From JAXDJH01 sp034663635 (GTDB lineage Bacteria > Actinomycetota > CADDZG01 > WHSQ01), in contig JAXDJH010000013.1 of the NCBI GenBank assembly GCA_034663635.1, positions 310,001 to 374,000 of the forward strand: a DNA stretch of 64,000 nt, written 5' to 3'. The notes below the pieces were generated by a model. The model worked only from the letters and a program-made list of their open reading frames with translations, did no database searches and had not been told where the DNA came from. Position numbers and translations under genes: made by a program. The stretch's first letter is position 1, and each line of letters opens with the position of its first letter. Positions 42,432 to 50,845 of this stretch are shown here, piece after piece.

Positions 42432-44270
42432 TCAGGTGCCGCCTCGGCGCATCGAGCGCGCCTCTCCCACCGAGCTGATGGCCGCGGCCGATGTCACCAG
42501 TGCGACGTGCGAGAACGCCTGCGGGAAGTTCCCGAGGAGTCGACCCGTGCGCGGGTCGTATTGCTCCGACAACAGATAGAGATCGTTGGATGTCGCTACG
42601 AGACGCTCGAACATCGCTTCAGCCTCATCCTGGCGACCGAGAAGGACCAGACAGTCGACCAACCAGAAGCTGCACATGAGAAAGGTTCCCTCACCGGGCG
42701 GCAGTCCGTCGTCGACCTCTTCAGTTCTGTATCTATGAACGAACCCGTCGATCACGAGGTCGCGCTCGATGGCTTCGATCGTGTTGCGCATGACCTCGTC
42801 GTCGGCTCGAACGAAACCGACGAACGGCAACATCAACAAGGACGCGTCTAACTCCGAGCTGTCGTAGGCCCTCTTGAAGCGTTGGGCGTCGTGGTCGACC
42901 CCTTGAGCCATGACGTCGGCGTGGATCTCCTTCCGAGTCTGGCGCCACCGATCCAAAGGTCCCTTCGCGCCGAACATCTCCATCGCCTTGATGCCACGAT
43001 CGACGGCGACCCACGCCATCACCTTTGAGTGAACGAAGTGCTGGGGACCGGATCGGACCTCCCAGATCCCGTCGTCGGGATCGGTCCAGCGCGCGCAAAC
43101 GTGTTCGACGATCGTCTTTTCGATCTCCCACGCATGATCGGGAGTCTCGAACCCGGCCCGTCTGGCCGAGTGGAACGAGTCCATGACTTCGCCGTACACG
43201 TCCAACTGGAACTGCATGTGCGCCGCGTTCCCGACTCGGACCGGACGCGAACCGGCGTAACCGTTGAGCGGGAGCTCGTACTCGTGAAGGCGGCGCTCAC
43301 CCAGAACGCCGTACATGATCTGCATGTCCTCGGGATCTCCTGCGACCGCACGAAGCAACCAATCTCGCCACGCCGCAGCGGAGTCCGTGTATCCGTAGTC
43401 CAGCAATGCGTCGAGCGTGAACGTCGAGTCGCGCAGCCAGCAGTAGCGGTAATCCCAATTGCGCGGCCCCCCCAGTTGCTCGGGAAGCGATGTCGTGGGG
43501 GCCGCGACAACACCACCCGTTGGCGCGTAAGTAAGCCCTTTGAGAACGAGGAGGCTACGCATGACCTCGTTTCGCCAAGGGCCCTCGTGGGAGTACGTGT
43601 CCGCCCAATCCGTCCAGAACTCCTCGGTGCGCTCGATAAGAGCCATGGATCTATGGGGTTCAACCGCGGGAGAAGCCTTGTGCGACGGGTGATACGACAC
43701 CAGGAACGGCACTTGTTGACCCGCCCGCACCGTGAACTCAGCGCGCACGGCTGAGTCAGCCACCTCCAACTCGACCGGTGACGAAAGGTCGAGCGCATCA
43801 CGGCCCCCCACGGCCTCGATGATCCCGTCGTGGTTCCGGAACCACGGCACGATCGAGCCGTAGTCGAAGCGGGGCCGGTAATCCATGATCATGGCGACTT
43901 CGCCCTCGATGCCCTCCACTAGACGGACGAAGAGGTGTTCCGGTAGATCCGATCGTTTGGTGTCGGGGAACGCGGCATCCTCCACAACGAGGCAGTCGAT
44001 GAGGGAAACGGTTCCGCTCTCGCACACGAAGGTCGTTTCGAGCACGAGCGAGTCTCCGCGATACCGCCGTTCGATCGTCTGCACGTTGTCGGATGGCCGG
44101 ATCGACCATCGGCCGGCGCTCTCGTCGTGGAGGATCGAGCAGAAGCAGGATGCGGAATCGAAGCGCGGCCAGCACAACCAATCCACCGATCCATCGAGCG
44201 AGATGAGCGCGGCCGACTCCATGTCGCTCAGGAACGCATAGTCCTCGATCGGGTTCGGGGCGTCGGTCAT
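42432..44270 (-). CDS. glycoside hydrolase family 15 (glucoamylase/trehalase-like)
   Basis: A 612-residue cytoplasmic GH15 enzyme. The N-terminal beta-sandwich opens with IEDYAFLSDMESAALISLDGSVDWLCWPRFDS, the GH15 opening. The (alpha/alpha)6 barrel includes GGPRNWDYRYCWLRDSTFTLDALLDYGY. The general acid is Glu404 in DDGIWEVRSG, and a second family block, PPGEGTFLMCSFWLVDCL, carries the probable second Glu. Actinobacterial homologues act on alpha-glucans or trehalose; which cannot be fixed here. No signal peptide. It is divergent from marR with about 90 bases between. Confidence 0.9.
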   Translation of the reverse strand: MTDAPNPIEDYAFLSDMESAALISLDGSVDWLCWPRFDSASCFCSILHDESAGRWSIRPSDNVQTIERRYRGDSLVLETTFVCESGTVSLIDCLVVEDAAFPDTKRSDLPEHLFVRLVEGIEGEVAMIMDYRPRFDYGSIVPWFRNHDGIIEAVGGRDALDLSSPVELEVADSAVRAEFTVRAGQQVPFLVSYHPSHKASPAVEPHRSMALIERTEEFWTDWADTYSHEGPWRNEVMRSLLVLKGLTYAPTGGVVAAPTTSLPEQLGGPRNWDYRYCWLRDSTFTLDALLDYGYTDSAAAWRDWLLRAVAGDPEDMQIMYGVLGERRLHEYELPLNGYAGSRPVRVGNAAHMQFQLDVYGEVMDSFHSARRAGFETPDHAWEIEKTIVEHVCARWTDPDDGIWEVRSGPQHFVHSKVMAWVAVDRGIKAMEMFGAKGPLDRWRQTRKEIHADVMAQGVDHDAQRFKRAYDSSELDASLLMLPFVGFVRADDEVMRNTIEAIERDLVIDGFVHRYRTEEVDDGLPPGEGTFLMCSFWLVDCLVLLGRQDEAEAMFERLVATSNDLYLLSEQYDPRTGRLLGNFPQAFSHVALVTSAAAISSVGEARSMRRGGT

Positions 44271-44328
44271 GGCAGACCCGAAAGCCTTCCATCGATCGGG
44301 CTCATCGCTCGCCTCCTTGCCCCGGGAA

Positions 44329-44355
44329 TAGTTATCACAACTAATTAGTTATGCT
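44329..44355. promoter_or_regulatory. palindromic operator and -10 region before marR
   Basis: The perfect palindrome AACTAATTAGTT (44339-44350) is joined on its left to TAGTT at 44329-44333, giving three alternating half-sites (TAGTT, AACTA, TAGTT) typical of MarR binding. TATGCT at 44350-44355 lies where a -10 would place transcription start at the ATG 44362, so the marR mRNA may be leaderless. Self-repression and control of the divergent GH15 gene are inferred. Confidence 0.6.
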
Positions 44356-44361
44356 AAGTGC

Positions 44362-44799
44362 ATGACAGACATCCAGCACGACATCGATATCGAGCTCGTG
44401 GCCCGCCTACGGCTGGCCGTGGGACGTCTGGCTCGCCGCCTCAGGCAGCAGGCGGAGGCCGACCTCACGCCGTCGGGGCTCTCGGCCCTGGCGGTCATCG
44501 AGCGCGGCCCCCTCACCCTGGGCGAACTGGCGGCTAAAGAGCGGGTTCGGCCCCCCTCGATGACCCGCATCGTGGCGAAGCTCGAGGAATCGGGCCTGGT
44601 GAATCGGAGCCCAGATGAGAAAGACGGCCGCGTGTTCCGGGTGGCATTGACGACCGAGGGTCGGCAAGCGATCCAGAAGATCAGAACCCGCAAGAACGCG
44701 TATCTGTCCAAGAAGCTCCGCTCGCTTCCGAGCGACGAGATCGACGCGCTCGAGAAAGCCGTCGGGACGCTGGAACGGATCCTGGAGGCTGACGCTTAA
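44362..44799 (+). CDS. MarR-family transcriptional regulator
   Basis: A 145-residue winged-helix repressor. The DNA-binding core LTLGELAAKERVRPPSMTRIVAKLEESGLVNR and the wing SPDEKDGRVFRVALTTEG are complete. Helical ends form the dimer. Ligand-responsive control of the adjoining exporter is the usual arrangement. There is no Shine-Dalgarno before the ATG at 44362, and the operator-like palindromes lie 12 to 33 bases upstream. The MFS gene begins at the base after its stop, so the two are one operon. Confidence 0.93.
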   Translation: MTDIQHDIDIELVARLRLAVGRLARRLRQQAEADLTPSGLSALAVIERGPLTLGELAAKERVRPPSMTRIVAKLEESGLVNRSPDEKDGRVFRVALTTEGRQAIQKIRTRKNAYLSKKLRSLPSDEIDALEKAVGTLERILEADA

Positions 44800-46197
44800 G
44801 TGAATCTGTTGAAACGCGCGTGGGGTGGGACGTTCTCCTCCCTGCGCATCCGCAACTATCGCCTCTACTTCATCGGCCAGATCATTTCCATGAGCGGCAC
44901 CTGGATGCAGGTGGTCGCGCAGTCGTGGCTCGTCTTGAGATTGACCGGAAGCGGTGTCGCTCTCGGTCTCGTGACCGCGCTCCAGTTCCTGCCGGTCCTC
45001 ATCGCGGGAGCATGGGGTGGAACGCTCGCCGACCGCTTCGACAAACGGATGCTCGCGACGTGGACGCAAGTCATCGCGGGAGCTCTCGCACTATCGCTCG
45101 GACTGGTTGTGGCGATCGGCGTCGTCGAGCTCTGGATGGTCTATGTCTTCGCGTTCGCGCTCGGCTGTGTGGCGGTCGTCGACGTGCCCGCTCGCCAAAG
45201 CTTCGTCATGGAGATGGTGCCGGAGAAAGACGTGCCTAACGCGATCGGCTTGAACACGACGATCGTCACATCCGCCCGCATCGTGGGGCCCGCGATCGGC
45301 GCGGTCCTCATCTCGGTGGTGGGCCTTGCCTGGTGTTTCCTCATCAACGGGGTCTCGTTCATCGCAGTGATCGCCGGACTGAGGATGATGAATCCCGCGG
45401 AGCTTCGTCAGGTTAAGAAGGTCCCCCGGTCCAAGGGTCAGGTGCGCGAGGGACTTCGCTACGTGTGGGCGAACGCCGAGCTGCGCTCGACGCTTCTGCT
45501 CATGTCGATCGTCGGGACGCTCGCCTTCAACTTCAGAGTCGTGCTTCCCTTGATGGCCGATTCGGAGTTCTCGGGAGGCGCCGGCGTCTACGGCCTTCTT
45601 TCATCCGTCATGGGAATCGGCACATTGTTCGGAGCGCTTCTTTCCGCTCGCAGGGCGCGTCCGACGCGAGCTCTTCTGGTCGGCTCCGCGATCTTGTTCG
45701 GGGTCTTCATGATGGCCGCGGGATTGGCGCCGAACCTCGGGCTCGAACTCGTGGCGCTCGTTCCCCTCGGCGCGGTCAGCATCGTCTTCGTTGCGACGGC
45801 GAACGCCACGCTCCAGCTGAACTCAAGCCATGCGATGCGGGGCCGCGTTATGGCTCTTTATTCGGTCGTCTTCCTCGGGTCGACCCCGATCGGTGGTCCG
45901 TTCGTCGGCTGGCTGGCCGAAGCCTTCAACGCGCGGATCGCGTTCCTCGTGCCGGGTATGGCCACCTTGGCGGGCGGGATCTGGGCGATGTACGGCCTGC
46001 GCAAGGCCAAGCTCGCCGAGGGAAGCGTCGAGGTCAGTCCCGAGCTGCCCGAGGACCCCAGCTTCGCGTGGCAGGCGATCACGCGGCCTGTCCGGGCAGT
46101 CGGGGCCGCGGGCCGGTGGATCCGCTACACCGCCGAGGACTTGGCGGCTCGGAGCCATCACCGCAGCTCACGGCGCTCGGACGGCCTGGATGACTAG
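44800..46197 (+). CDS. MFS efflux transporter (MFS_3/enterobactin-exporter type)
   Basis: A 465-residue major-facilitator protein with 11-12 membrane spans. The N-terminal FSSLRIRNYRLYFIGQIISMSGTWMQ and loop-2 motif GGTLADRFDKR are typical of the EntS-like MFS_3 branch of drug and siderophore exporters. A charged tail of about 60 residues follows the last span. GTG 44800 directly follows the marR stop, and control by MarR is expected. The exported substrate is unknown. Confidence 0.92.
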   Translation: MNLLKRAWGGTFSSLRIRNYRLYFIGQIISMSGTWMQVVAQSWLVLRLTGSGVALGLVTALQFLPVLIAGAWGGTLADRFDKRMLATWTQVIAGALALSLGLVVAIGVVELWMVYVFAFALGCVAVVDVPARQSFVMEMVPEKDVPNAIGLNTTIVTSARIVGPAIGAVLISVVGLAWCFLINGVSFIAVIAGLRMMNPAELRQVKKVPRSKGQVREGLRYVWANAELRSTLLLMSIVGTLAFNFRVVLPLMADSEFSGGAGVYGLLSSVMGIGTLFGALLSARRARPTRALLVGSAILFGVFMMAAGLAPNLGLELVALVPLGAVSIVFVATANATLQLNSSHAMRGRVMALYSVVFLGSTPIGGPFVGWLAEAFNARIAFLVPGMATLAGGIWAMYGLRKAKLAEGSVEVSPELPEDPSFAWQAITRPVRAVGAAGRWIRYTAEDLAARSHHRSSRRSDGLDD

Positions 46198-46286
46198 GCG
46201 TTCGGTCGAACCACAGGGTCCGTAGAGGAACTGGGCCGGATATCCCTAATTACCAGGGGCGAACCTCAAACCCTTAGGAGATATCC

Positions 46287-47948
46287 ATGTTGCGCAAGAT
46301 CGCCCTACTGCTCGCCTCCGCCTCGATCGCCGCGACGGCACTGACGTCTGCTGCGCCGGCGGCTCCGGCCCGCTCCGTGGCAGGGCCAGACATCGGCAAG
46401 CTCGCCTACCAGCCCGAGCCCTCGAATCTGTCGATCAACCCACTGCCGGACCCCGCGAGCGTGCCCAAGGCGAACCCGCTGGGGAACTGGAACGCTTACG
46501 ACCTCAACGCCTTCGAGACGCTCTGGTATCCGCATCGCCAAGCCGGAGACACGACCGACGACGATGCTCCGGGTGGCGCGATCTCCCACGGCACCTGCAC
46601 TCCGACGAGTTGCGGGAACCATTCGCTCGAGTTCGTGAAGTTCTGGAAGAAGTCGATGGCATCCCTCGTCGCACCGATGGGCGGCACCGTCCACGCGTAT
46701 CCGTTCGAGAACGAGGCCAGCGACATCCCGCCTTACGTCTTTGCAACGCCGGGCGGCAAGGCCTACAACCTTCAGGCGACCATCCCGGGGGCCGTTCATC
46801 CCGAGCAGATGGTCATCGTGTCGGGCCACTACGACCAGACGGACTCCGGTCCGGCTTCGGCCTGGGACTCCGCCGAGGGACACGCAACCGTTTTCCGCAT
46901 CGCGAAGTTGATGACCGACTATTGGAAGAAGACCGGAACGCAGCCCGCGGTGAGCGTCAAGTTCACGGCCTGGGCCGGCGAGGAGTCGGGCACCAACGGT
47001 TCCGAGGCCTTCATCCGCGACAACATCCTGCCTTTCTCCGGACTTCGTCCTCTCGGCTACTTCAACCTCGACCCTTGCGCCGGCGCCTACCCCGCGTTCT
47101 ACCGCGGCAACCCCGCTTACCAGGTGAAGATGGTCATGCAGTTGAGCGATCCCGCCAAGAGCGTGATCCCCGAGGCCGCGGAGCGCATCAAGGCGTTCAA
47201 CAAGCAGGCGCGCGAAGTGCTCGGCGACGTCATGAACCACCTCGACGACAAGCTGACCGATGTTCCGACCTCGCCCGAGGTCTTCATCTCGGACGAAGAG
47301 GCGAAGAAGCTCGGCGTGCCGTCGCAAGAGGACATGGTCGTTCCGGCCCTCGGTGGTCTGGCGATCTTCTCGAGCGACTACGCGAGGTTCGAAGAGATCG
47401 GTGTTCCGATCATCAACCTGTTCCCCGACATGTTGGGTGCGCACGCGGGCGGCGCGACCAAAGACCCGGGTTGGCACGTGGACGGCATCGCGCTGTTGCA
47501 CACGCCGAACGACAATCTTCGCAACTTGAACGCATTGACCGGACCGGACCAGACGGGACTGACCGCTTCGCAGGGTTGGTACAAGGGCCTCGAGTTCTGC
47601 GCGCACATGCACTCGTGGTTCATGCTCCAGCCCAACATGGGTGGCGCGGTGCCCAAGACCAACGGGCCGGTCGCCTACTTCGAGGCGCTGCACGACGATC
47701 CCGCCCCGCTCAAGCCGGGCAAGGCACTCACGTTCGATGCAACTGGAAGCCGCGCTTACGTCGGCGACAAGTTGGTCAACGCGAGCGGCCTGAAGTTCAG
47801 CTGGAACTTCGGCGACGGAACGACATCGAGCGACCAGATTACGAACCACGCTTTCTCGAAGAATGGGAACTACGAGGTCGTGCTCACCGTTACCGACTCG
47901 AGCGGCCGCTCCGATCAGATGACGCTGAAAGTCTCGATCGGCGAATAG
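46287..47948 (+). CDS. secreted M28-family metallopeptidase with PKD domain
   Basis: A 553-residue exported zinc aminopeptidase-like protein. A signal peptide spans about 1-26. M28 metal motifs are in order: SGHYDQTDSGPASAWD (His and Asp ligands), WAGEESGTNGSEAF (catalytic Glu and metal Glu), a metal Asp in NLDPCAG, and HTPNDNLRN with the last His. A PKD domain at about 460-553 has the signature FSWNFGDGTTS, usually a protein- or polymer-binding module. It likely trims peptides outside the cell. ATG 46287 has TTAGGAG eight bases upstream. Confidence 0.9.
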   Translation: MLRKIALLLASASIAATALTSAAPAAPARSVAGPDIGKLAYQPEPSNLSINPLPDPASVPKANPLGNWNAYDLNAFETLWYPHRQAGDTTDDDAPGGAISHGTCTPTSCGNHSLEFVKFWKKSMASLVAPMGGTVHAYPFENEASDIPPYVFATPGGKAYNLQATIPGAVHPEQMVIVSGHYDQTDSGPASAWDSAEGHATVFRIAKLMTDYWKKTGTQPAVSVKFTAWAGEESGTNGSEAFIRDNILPFSGLRPLGYFNLDPCAGAYPAFYRGNPAYQVKMVMQLSDPAKSVIPEAAERIKAFNKQAREVLGDVMNHLDDKLTDVPTSPEVFISDEEAKKLGVPSQEDMVVPALGGLAIFSSDYARFEEIGVPIINLFPDMLGAHAGGATKDPGWHVDGIALLHTPNDNLRNLNALTGPDQTGLTASQGWYKGLEFCAHMHSWFMLQPNMGGAVPKTNGPVAYFEALHDDPAPLKPGKALTFDATGSRAYVGDKLVNASGLKFSWNFGDGTTSSDQITNHAFSKNGNYEVVLTVTDSSGRSDQMTLKVSIGE

Positions 47949-48009
47949 CAACGCTCTGGAAGGTTCTAACCAACCGCTGGAGATAGCTCTAGGCAGCTGA
48001 CCAAGCTAA

Positions 48010-48270
48010 GTGCGTAACCAGAACGCGCCCTCGTTTGCCGATTCCTTCAGTGGACGAAGTTCACTCTTAGAACTCGGGGATGACATGGGCGTTGCAAACG
48101 CGATCAGGCGGGGATTCACCGACAGGAAGATCGCTCGGCGGGTTGCCGGCGATCCTCTGACCGTGTCAGGGGACCACTCATTCGTTGATCGAGTCCGAGA
48201 TCAGGAGTTCCTGATGCTCATCCGTTCGACGATGGGGATCGCGGACGGAGAGTTCGACCGAGGCCTCTAG
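48010..48270 (+). CDS. hypothetical short protein
   Basis: An 86-codon open frame from GTG 48010 (ATG 48085 is an internal alternative with GGGGA upstream). The predicted protein is polar with a helical middle (VANAIRRGFTDRKIARRVAG) that could suggest a helix-turn-helix, but no family is recognised. Its end overlaps the last four bases of the tatA-like gene on the other strand. It could be real or chance. Confidence 0.4.
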   Translation: MRNQNAPSFADSFSGRSSLLELGDDMGVANAIRRGFTDRKIARRVAGDPLTVSGDHSFVDRVRDQEFLMLIRSTMGIADGEFDRGL

Positions 48271-48542
48271 CTTGCTTGGGCTTTCTTTTCCTTCTCGGCC
48301 ACTATCTCGGCCGCGCTCTTCGCGCAGCCTGGGCAGAACTTCGAGTCGGCCGGGATCTCGGTGGCGCAGAACGGACACGGCCCTTCGACCGGCTGCGCCT
48401 GGTAGCCCTCTTTCAGTCCAGTCTTGAACTCTTTGCCGGCCTGGCCCATAGAGCGGGCGAGCTTTGGCAACCTGGTTGCTCCGAACAGAAGCAACAGCAC
48501 CAGAAGGATGATGAGCATCTCTCCGCCGCCTGGAAAACTCAT
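48267..48542 (-). CDS. tatA: TatA/E-type translocase subunit fused to a zinc ribbon
   Basis: A 91-residue protein. Residues 1-45 are a standard TatA: a short N-tail with Glu8, a membrane helix (about 9-21), the hinge FGATRLPKLARSMGQAGKEF and an amphipathic helix. Instead of the usual polar tail, residues 56-73 contain CPFC...CPGC, a four-cysteine zinc ribbon, then a Lys/Glu-rich end. TatA makes the membrane pore for folded, twin-arginine cargo; the window also holds a Tat-signal lipoprotein at 7412-8620. ATG 48542 overlaps the stop of the LLM gene (ATGA). No tatB or tatC is adjacent. Confidence 0.85.
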   Translation of the reverse strand: MSFPGGGEMLIILLVLLLLFGATRLPKLARSMGQAGKEFKTGLKEGYQAQPVEGPCPFCATEIPADSKFCPGCAKSAAEIVAEKEKKAQAS

Positions 48543-49576
48543 GGCGTTTTCTCCTCTCGGTCGCCCGCCAAGCGGGCGATGATCTCCTCACCGACGAAAG
48601 AGACGTCCTCTTCATCGGCGATCTGGAACGGCAGCGCGCCGAGCCCGACGATCACTTCCTCGACTCCGAGCTCCGCGAGCGAACCGATCTGATCGACTAC
48701 TTCGCTCACAGTCCCGGCGATCCGGCCGGCCCGGAACTCATCCCAGGATACTGCCGGGCCCCCGCTAGAACTCCGCAAAACTCCATCTGGAGTGTGGGCG
48801 ATGAGGTTCTCGAAGCGGGCCTTGAGGTCGGCCTCGTCGGTTCCGGCCATGACGTAGGCGCCGACCGAGCGGCGCAGTGACTTGGGATCGCGGCCCGCTT
48901 TCTCGCAGGCCGCATCCGCGACCTTGGCTCTTTCCTTGTAGGTCTCGATCGAGCCGATCCACGAGAAGTTCCAGCCGTCGGCGTGTGCGGCCGCGGTGGC
49001 GAGCAGCTTGTCGCCCTTGCCGCCGACCCAGAGCGGGGGCCGCGGAGATTGAACGGGCCCGGGCCTGCAGATCGCACCGTCTATTAAGTAGTGCTCGCCC
49101 TTGAAGATGAGCTCCTCGCCTTCGAGGAGCCGAGCGATGATCTGGAGGCTCTCGCCGAGGCGTTCGATGCGAACCCCGGGTCGATCGAAGTCGATGCCGG
49201 CGGCTCGATACTCGGCCTCGTACCAACCGGCCCCCAGTCCGACATCCACCCGACCGCCGGAGAGCTGATCGAGCGTCGCGATCATCTTCGCGAGCAAGGC
49301 CGGGTTGCGGAAGTCGTTGCACAGAGCCATCGAGCCGATGCGGACCCTCTCAGTCGCGGCTGCGAGCCCGGCCATCGTCGTCCAGCACTCGAGTGAGCCC
49401 TGGGGTTCGTCGGGCCCCCCGTACTTCGACCAGTCCAAGAAGAGGTGATCCGAGACCCAGACGGAATCAAAGCCGCTCGCCTCGGCGGTTTGGGCGACCG
49501 CCTTCACGCCGTTCCAGCTGACCGGGCCGCCTGCGAGGCTCGTGTCGTAATGAGGAAGGCCCAAACCGAAGCGCAT
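48539..49576 (-). CDS. LLM-class F420-dependent oxidoreductase
   Basis: A 345-residue luciferase-like TIM-barrel enzyme. Family marks: GLGLPHYDTS at the start, DSVWVSDHLF, a conserved MALCNDFRNPALLAKM, LGAGWYEAEY, and PPLWVGGKGDKLLATAA near the middle. Actinobacterial members use F420H2 rather than FMN. Substrate unknown. ATG 49576 is favoured over the TTG at 49579. It is co-translated with the TatA-like gene and is divergent from the CBS protein by 44 bases. Confidence 0.9.
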   Translation of the reverse strand: MRFGLGLPHYDTSLAGGPVSWNGVKAVAQTAEASGFDSVWVSDHLFLDWSKYGGPDEPQGSLECWTTMAGLAAATERVRIGSMALCNDFRNPALLAKMIATLDQLSGGRVDVGLGAGWYEAEYRAAGIDFDRPGVRIERLGESLQIIARLLEGEELIFKGEHYLIDGAICRPGPVQSPRPPLWVGGKGDKLLATAAAHADGWNFSWIGSIETYKERAKVADAACEKAGRDPKSLRRSVGAYVMAGTDEADLKARFENLIAHTPDGVLRSSSGGPAVSWDEFRAGRIAGTVSEVVDQIGSLAELGVEEVIVGLGALPFQIADEEDVSFVGEEIIARLAGDREEKTP

Positions 49577-49620
49577 CAAGGCAGTTTAGGGACCCGAGGG
49601 CCTTTCGGTAGACTCCGTTC

Positions 49621-50085
49621 ATGAACGTCTCAGATGTCATGACCGACGCCGCTCTTACCGACTCCGCTGGGGATTCTCTTGCCGACGCCGCCGCCAAGAT
49701 GTGGCAGCAGCAGACCGGCTCGCTCCTGATCACGGAGGGCGACAACCTCCAAGGGATCGTTACCGAGCGCGACATCATGCGAGTCGTGGCCGAGGGCACG
49801 GACCCACACACGGTGACCCTCAAAGAAGTCATGACGACCGACGTCGTCACGACCAGGCCCGACACCTCTCTCAAAGACGCGGCCGAGATCATGTTCCAGA
49901 AGTGGTTCCGTCACCTCCCCGTCGTCACGGGTGAAGGCAAGATCGTTGGGATCATCTCGCTGCGCGATCTCTTGAACGTGGTGGCCGAGGGCATGGTCGA
50001 GCCCGAGCACATCACCCACCTGACGGGCCACAAGCTGGTGCGAGACGTGAGGCTCGAGCGCGTAGAGGCCGGCGATCTCGACTAG
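49621..50085 (+). CDS. tandem CBS-domain protein
   Basis: A 154-residue protein consisting of two CBS motifs (about 5-60 and 68-125; MTDAALTDSAGDSLADAA and VMTTDVVTTRPDTSLKDAAEIM openings, each ending with a GIVTERDI or GIISLRDL strand) and a short polar tail. CBS pairs bind adenosine nucleotides and regulate partners; no enzyme domain is attached. ATG 49621 has no ribosome site, but TAGACT at 49609-49614 with TTTAGG 18 bases further up could be a promoter giving a leaderless transcript. Confidence 0.88.
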   Translation: MNVSDVMTDAALTDSAGDSLADAAAKMWQQQTGSLLITEGDNLQGIVTERDIMRVVAEGTDPHTVTLKEVMTTDVVTTRPDTSLKDAAEIMFQKWFRHLPVVTGEGKIVGIISLRDLLNVVAEGMVEPEHITHLTGHKLVRDVRLERVEAGDLD

Positions 50086-50145
50086 CTAGCCCTGGCGCCT
50101 CTTTGTAATCCCAGATACCCCACCCGCACCGGAGAAGGACATCAA

Positions 50146-50183
50146 CCGCCCGCGGGGAACCTCCCCTTAACGATCTCGGGCGG
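50146..50183 (+). promoter_or_regulatory. nested hairpin in the leader of the secreted-protein gene
   Basis: CCGCCCG (50146-50152) pairs with CGGGCGG (50177-50183), enclosing a second hairpin GGGG/CCCC (50154-50157 with 50163-50166) whose loop reads AACCT. It lies about 37 bases before the GTG start at 50220. It looks like a folded 5' leader; no known riboswitch core was recognised. Confidence 0.5.
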
Positions 50184-50219
50184 ACGGCCCAGGGGTCCCT
50201 TGAGAAATCGGGGTGTTAC

Positions 50220-50714
50220 GTGAAGAAGTCATTGATCGCAGCCCTCACGGCCATGCTCGTCCTCGGCACCATCGGGATGCCGGCCGCGACTGCCAAGAAA
50301 AAGAAGAAGCCCACAACTCAGACAGTGACGTTCTCCGAGGAGGGCGCCATCCGCGTCGCAGGACCTACCGGGGCTGCACTGAAGGGCGTCACCGAAGCCG
50401 AGTTCACGCTCGCCAACTCTTGTGCCACGCCTCCCGTCAGCCAGGGCCACGACGGCTATGTGATCGAGCTCCCAGCGGAGTACGCGATGGGCACGGGGAC
50501 GATCGAGGTAAAAGGGGCCGACACCACCGGTGCCTACGACCTGGACCTCTACTTCTACGACGCAGGCTGCACGCTTATGGATCCGTACCTGACCGAGGGC
50601 GCCGACCCATCGGGAGCGATCAATGGCGGAGCGAAGTGGGCGGTCGTCAATCTCTTCGTCGGAGCGAACGCCACCTTCAAACTCACCGCCACGGCCACGA
50701 TCCCGGCTCCCTAA
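50220..50714 (+). CDS. small secreted protein
   Basis: A 164-residue exported protein. A signal peptide ends near ATA at residue 25, followed by a Lys-rich KKKKK and then about 130 residues of beta-rich sequence with IRVAGPTGAALKGVTEAEF, a Cys pair (about 69 and 119) and GTIEVKGADTTGAYDLDLYFYDAGC. It resembles a pre-peptidase C-terminal or jelly-roll-like beta-sandwich, but I cannot name a family. GTG 50220 is used; GGGG lies eight bases upstream. Confidence 0.7.
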   Translation: MKKSLIAALTAMLVLGTIGMPAATAKKKKKPTTQTVTFSEEGAIRVAGPTGAALKGVTEAEFTLANSCATPPVSQGHDGYVIELPAEYAMGTGTIEVKGADTTGAYDLDLYFYDAGCTLMDPYLTEGADPSGAINGGAKWAVVNLFVGANATFKLTATATIPAP

Positions 50715-50781
50715 GGGTTCGTTAACCCGAACTTGAGGGCGGAGCCTTAGCCGGCTCCAGATCTGAGGCGTAGCAACGCCT
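50715..50781 (+). promoter_or_regulatory. three tandem hairpins upstream of the 2000-residue protein gene
   Basis: GGGTT/AACCC (50715-50728), GGAGCC/GGCTCC (50741-50758) and AGGCGT/ACGCCT with loop AGCA (50766-50781) follow one another in the 131-base gap before the GTG at 50846. There are no T-runs. Part of this may terminate the upstream gene; the rest may be a structured leader. Confidence 0.4.
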
Positions 50782-50845
50782 GCATCGTCTAGGTCATTTT
50801 GCGTATTTCGCCCCGGTCACTCTCCCGTCTTAATCGAGGGTGGCT

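Noticed and set aside
46305..47951. Long open frame (548 codons) on the minus strand
   Set aside because: Antisense to the M28 protease, which has full catalytic motifs, a signal peptide and a ribosome site.
48010..48270. A regulatory small RNA instead of a coding region
   Set aside because: No promoter-terminator pair was visible; left as a low-confidence short protein.
50086..50219. A known riboswitch (c-di-GMP or c-di-AMP type) in the leader
   Set aside because: The conserved cores of those classes are absent; only generic hairpins remain.
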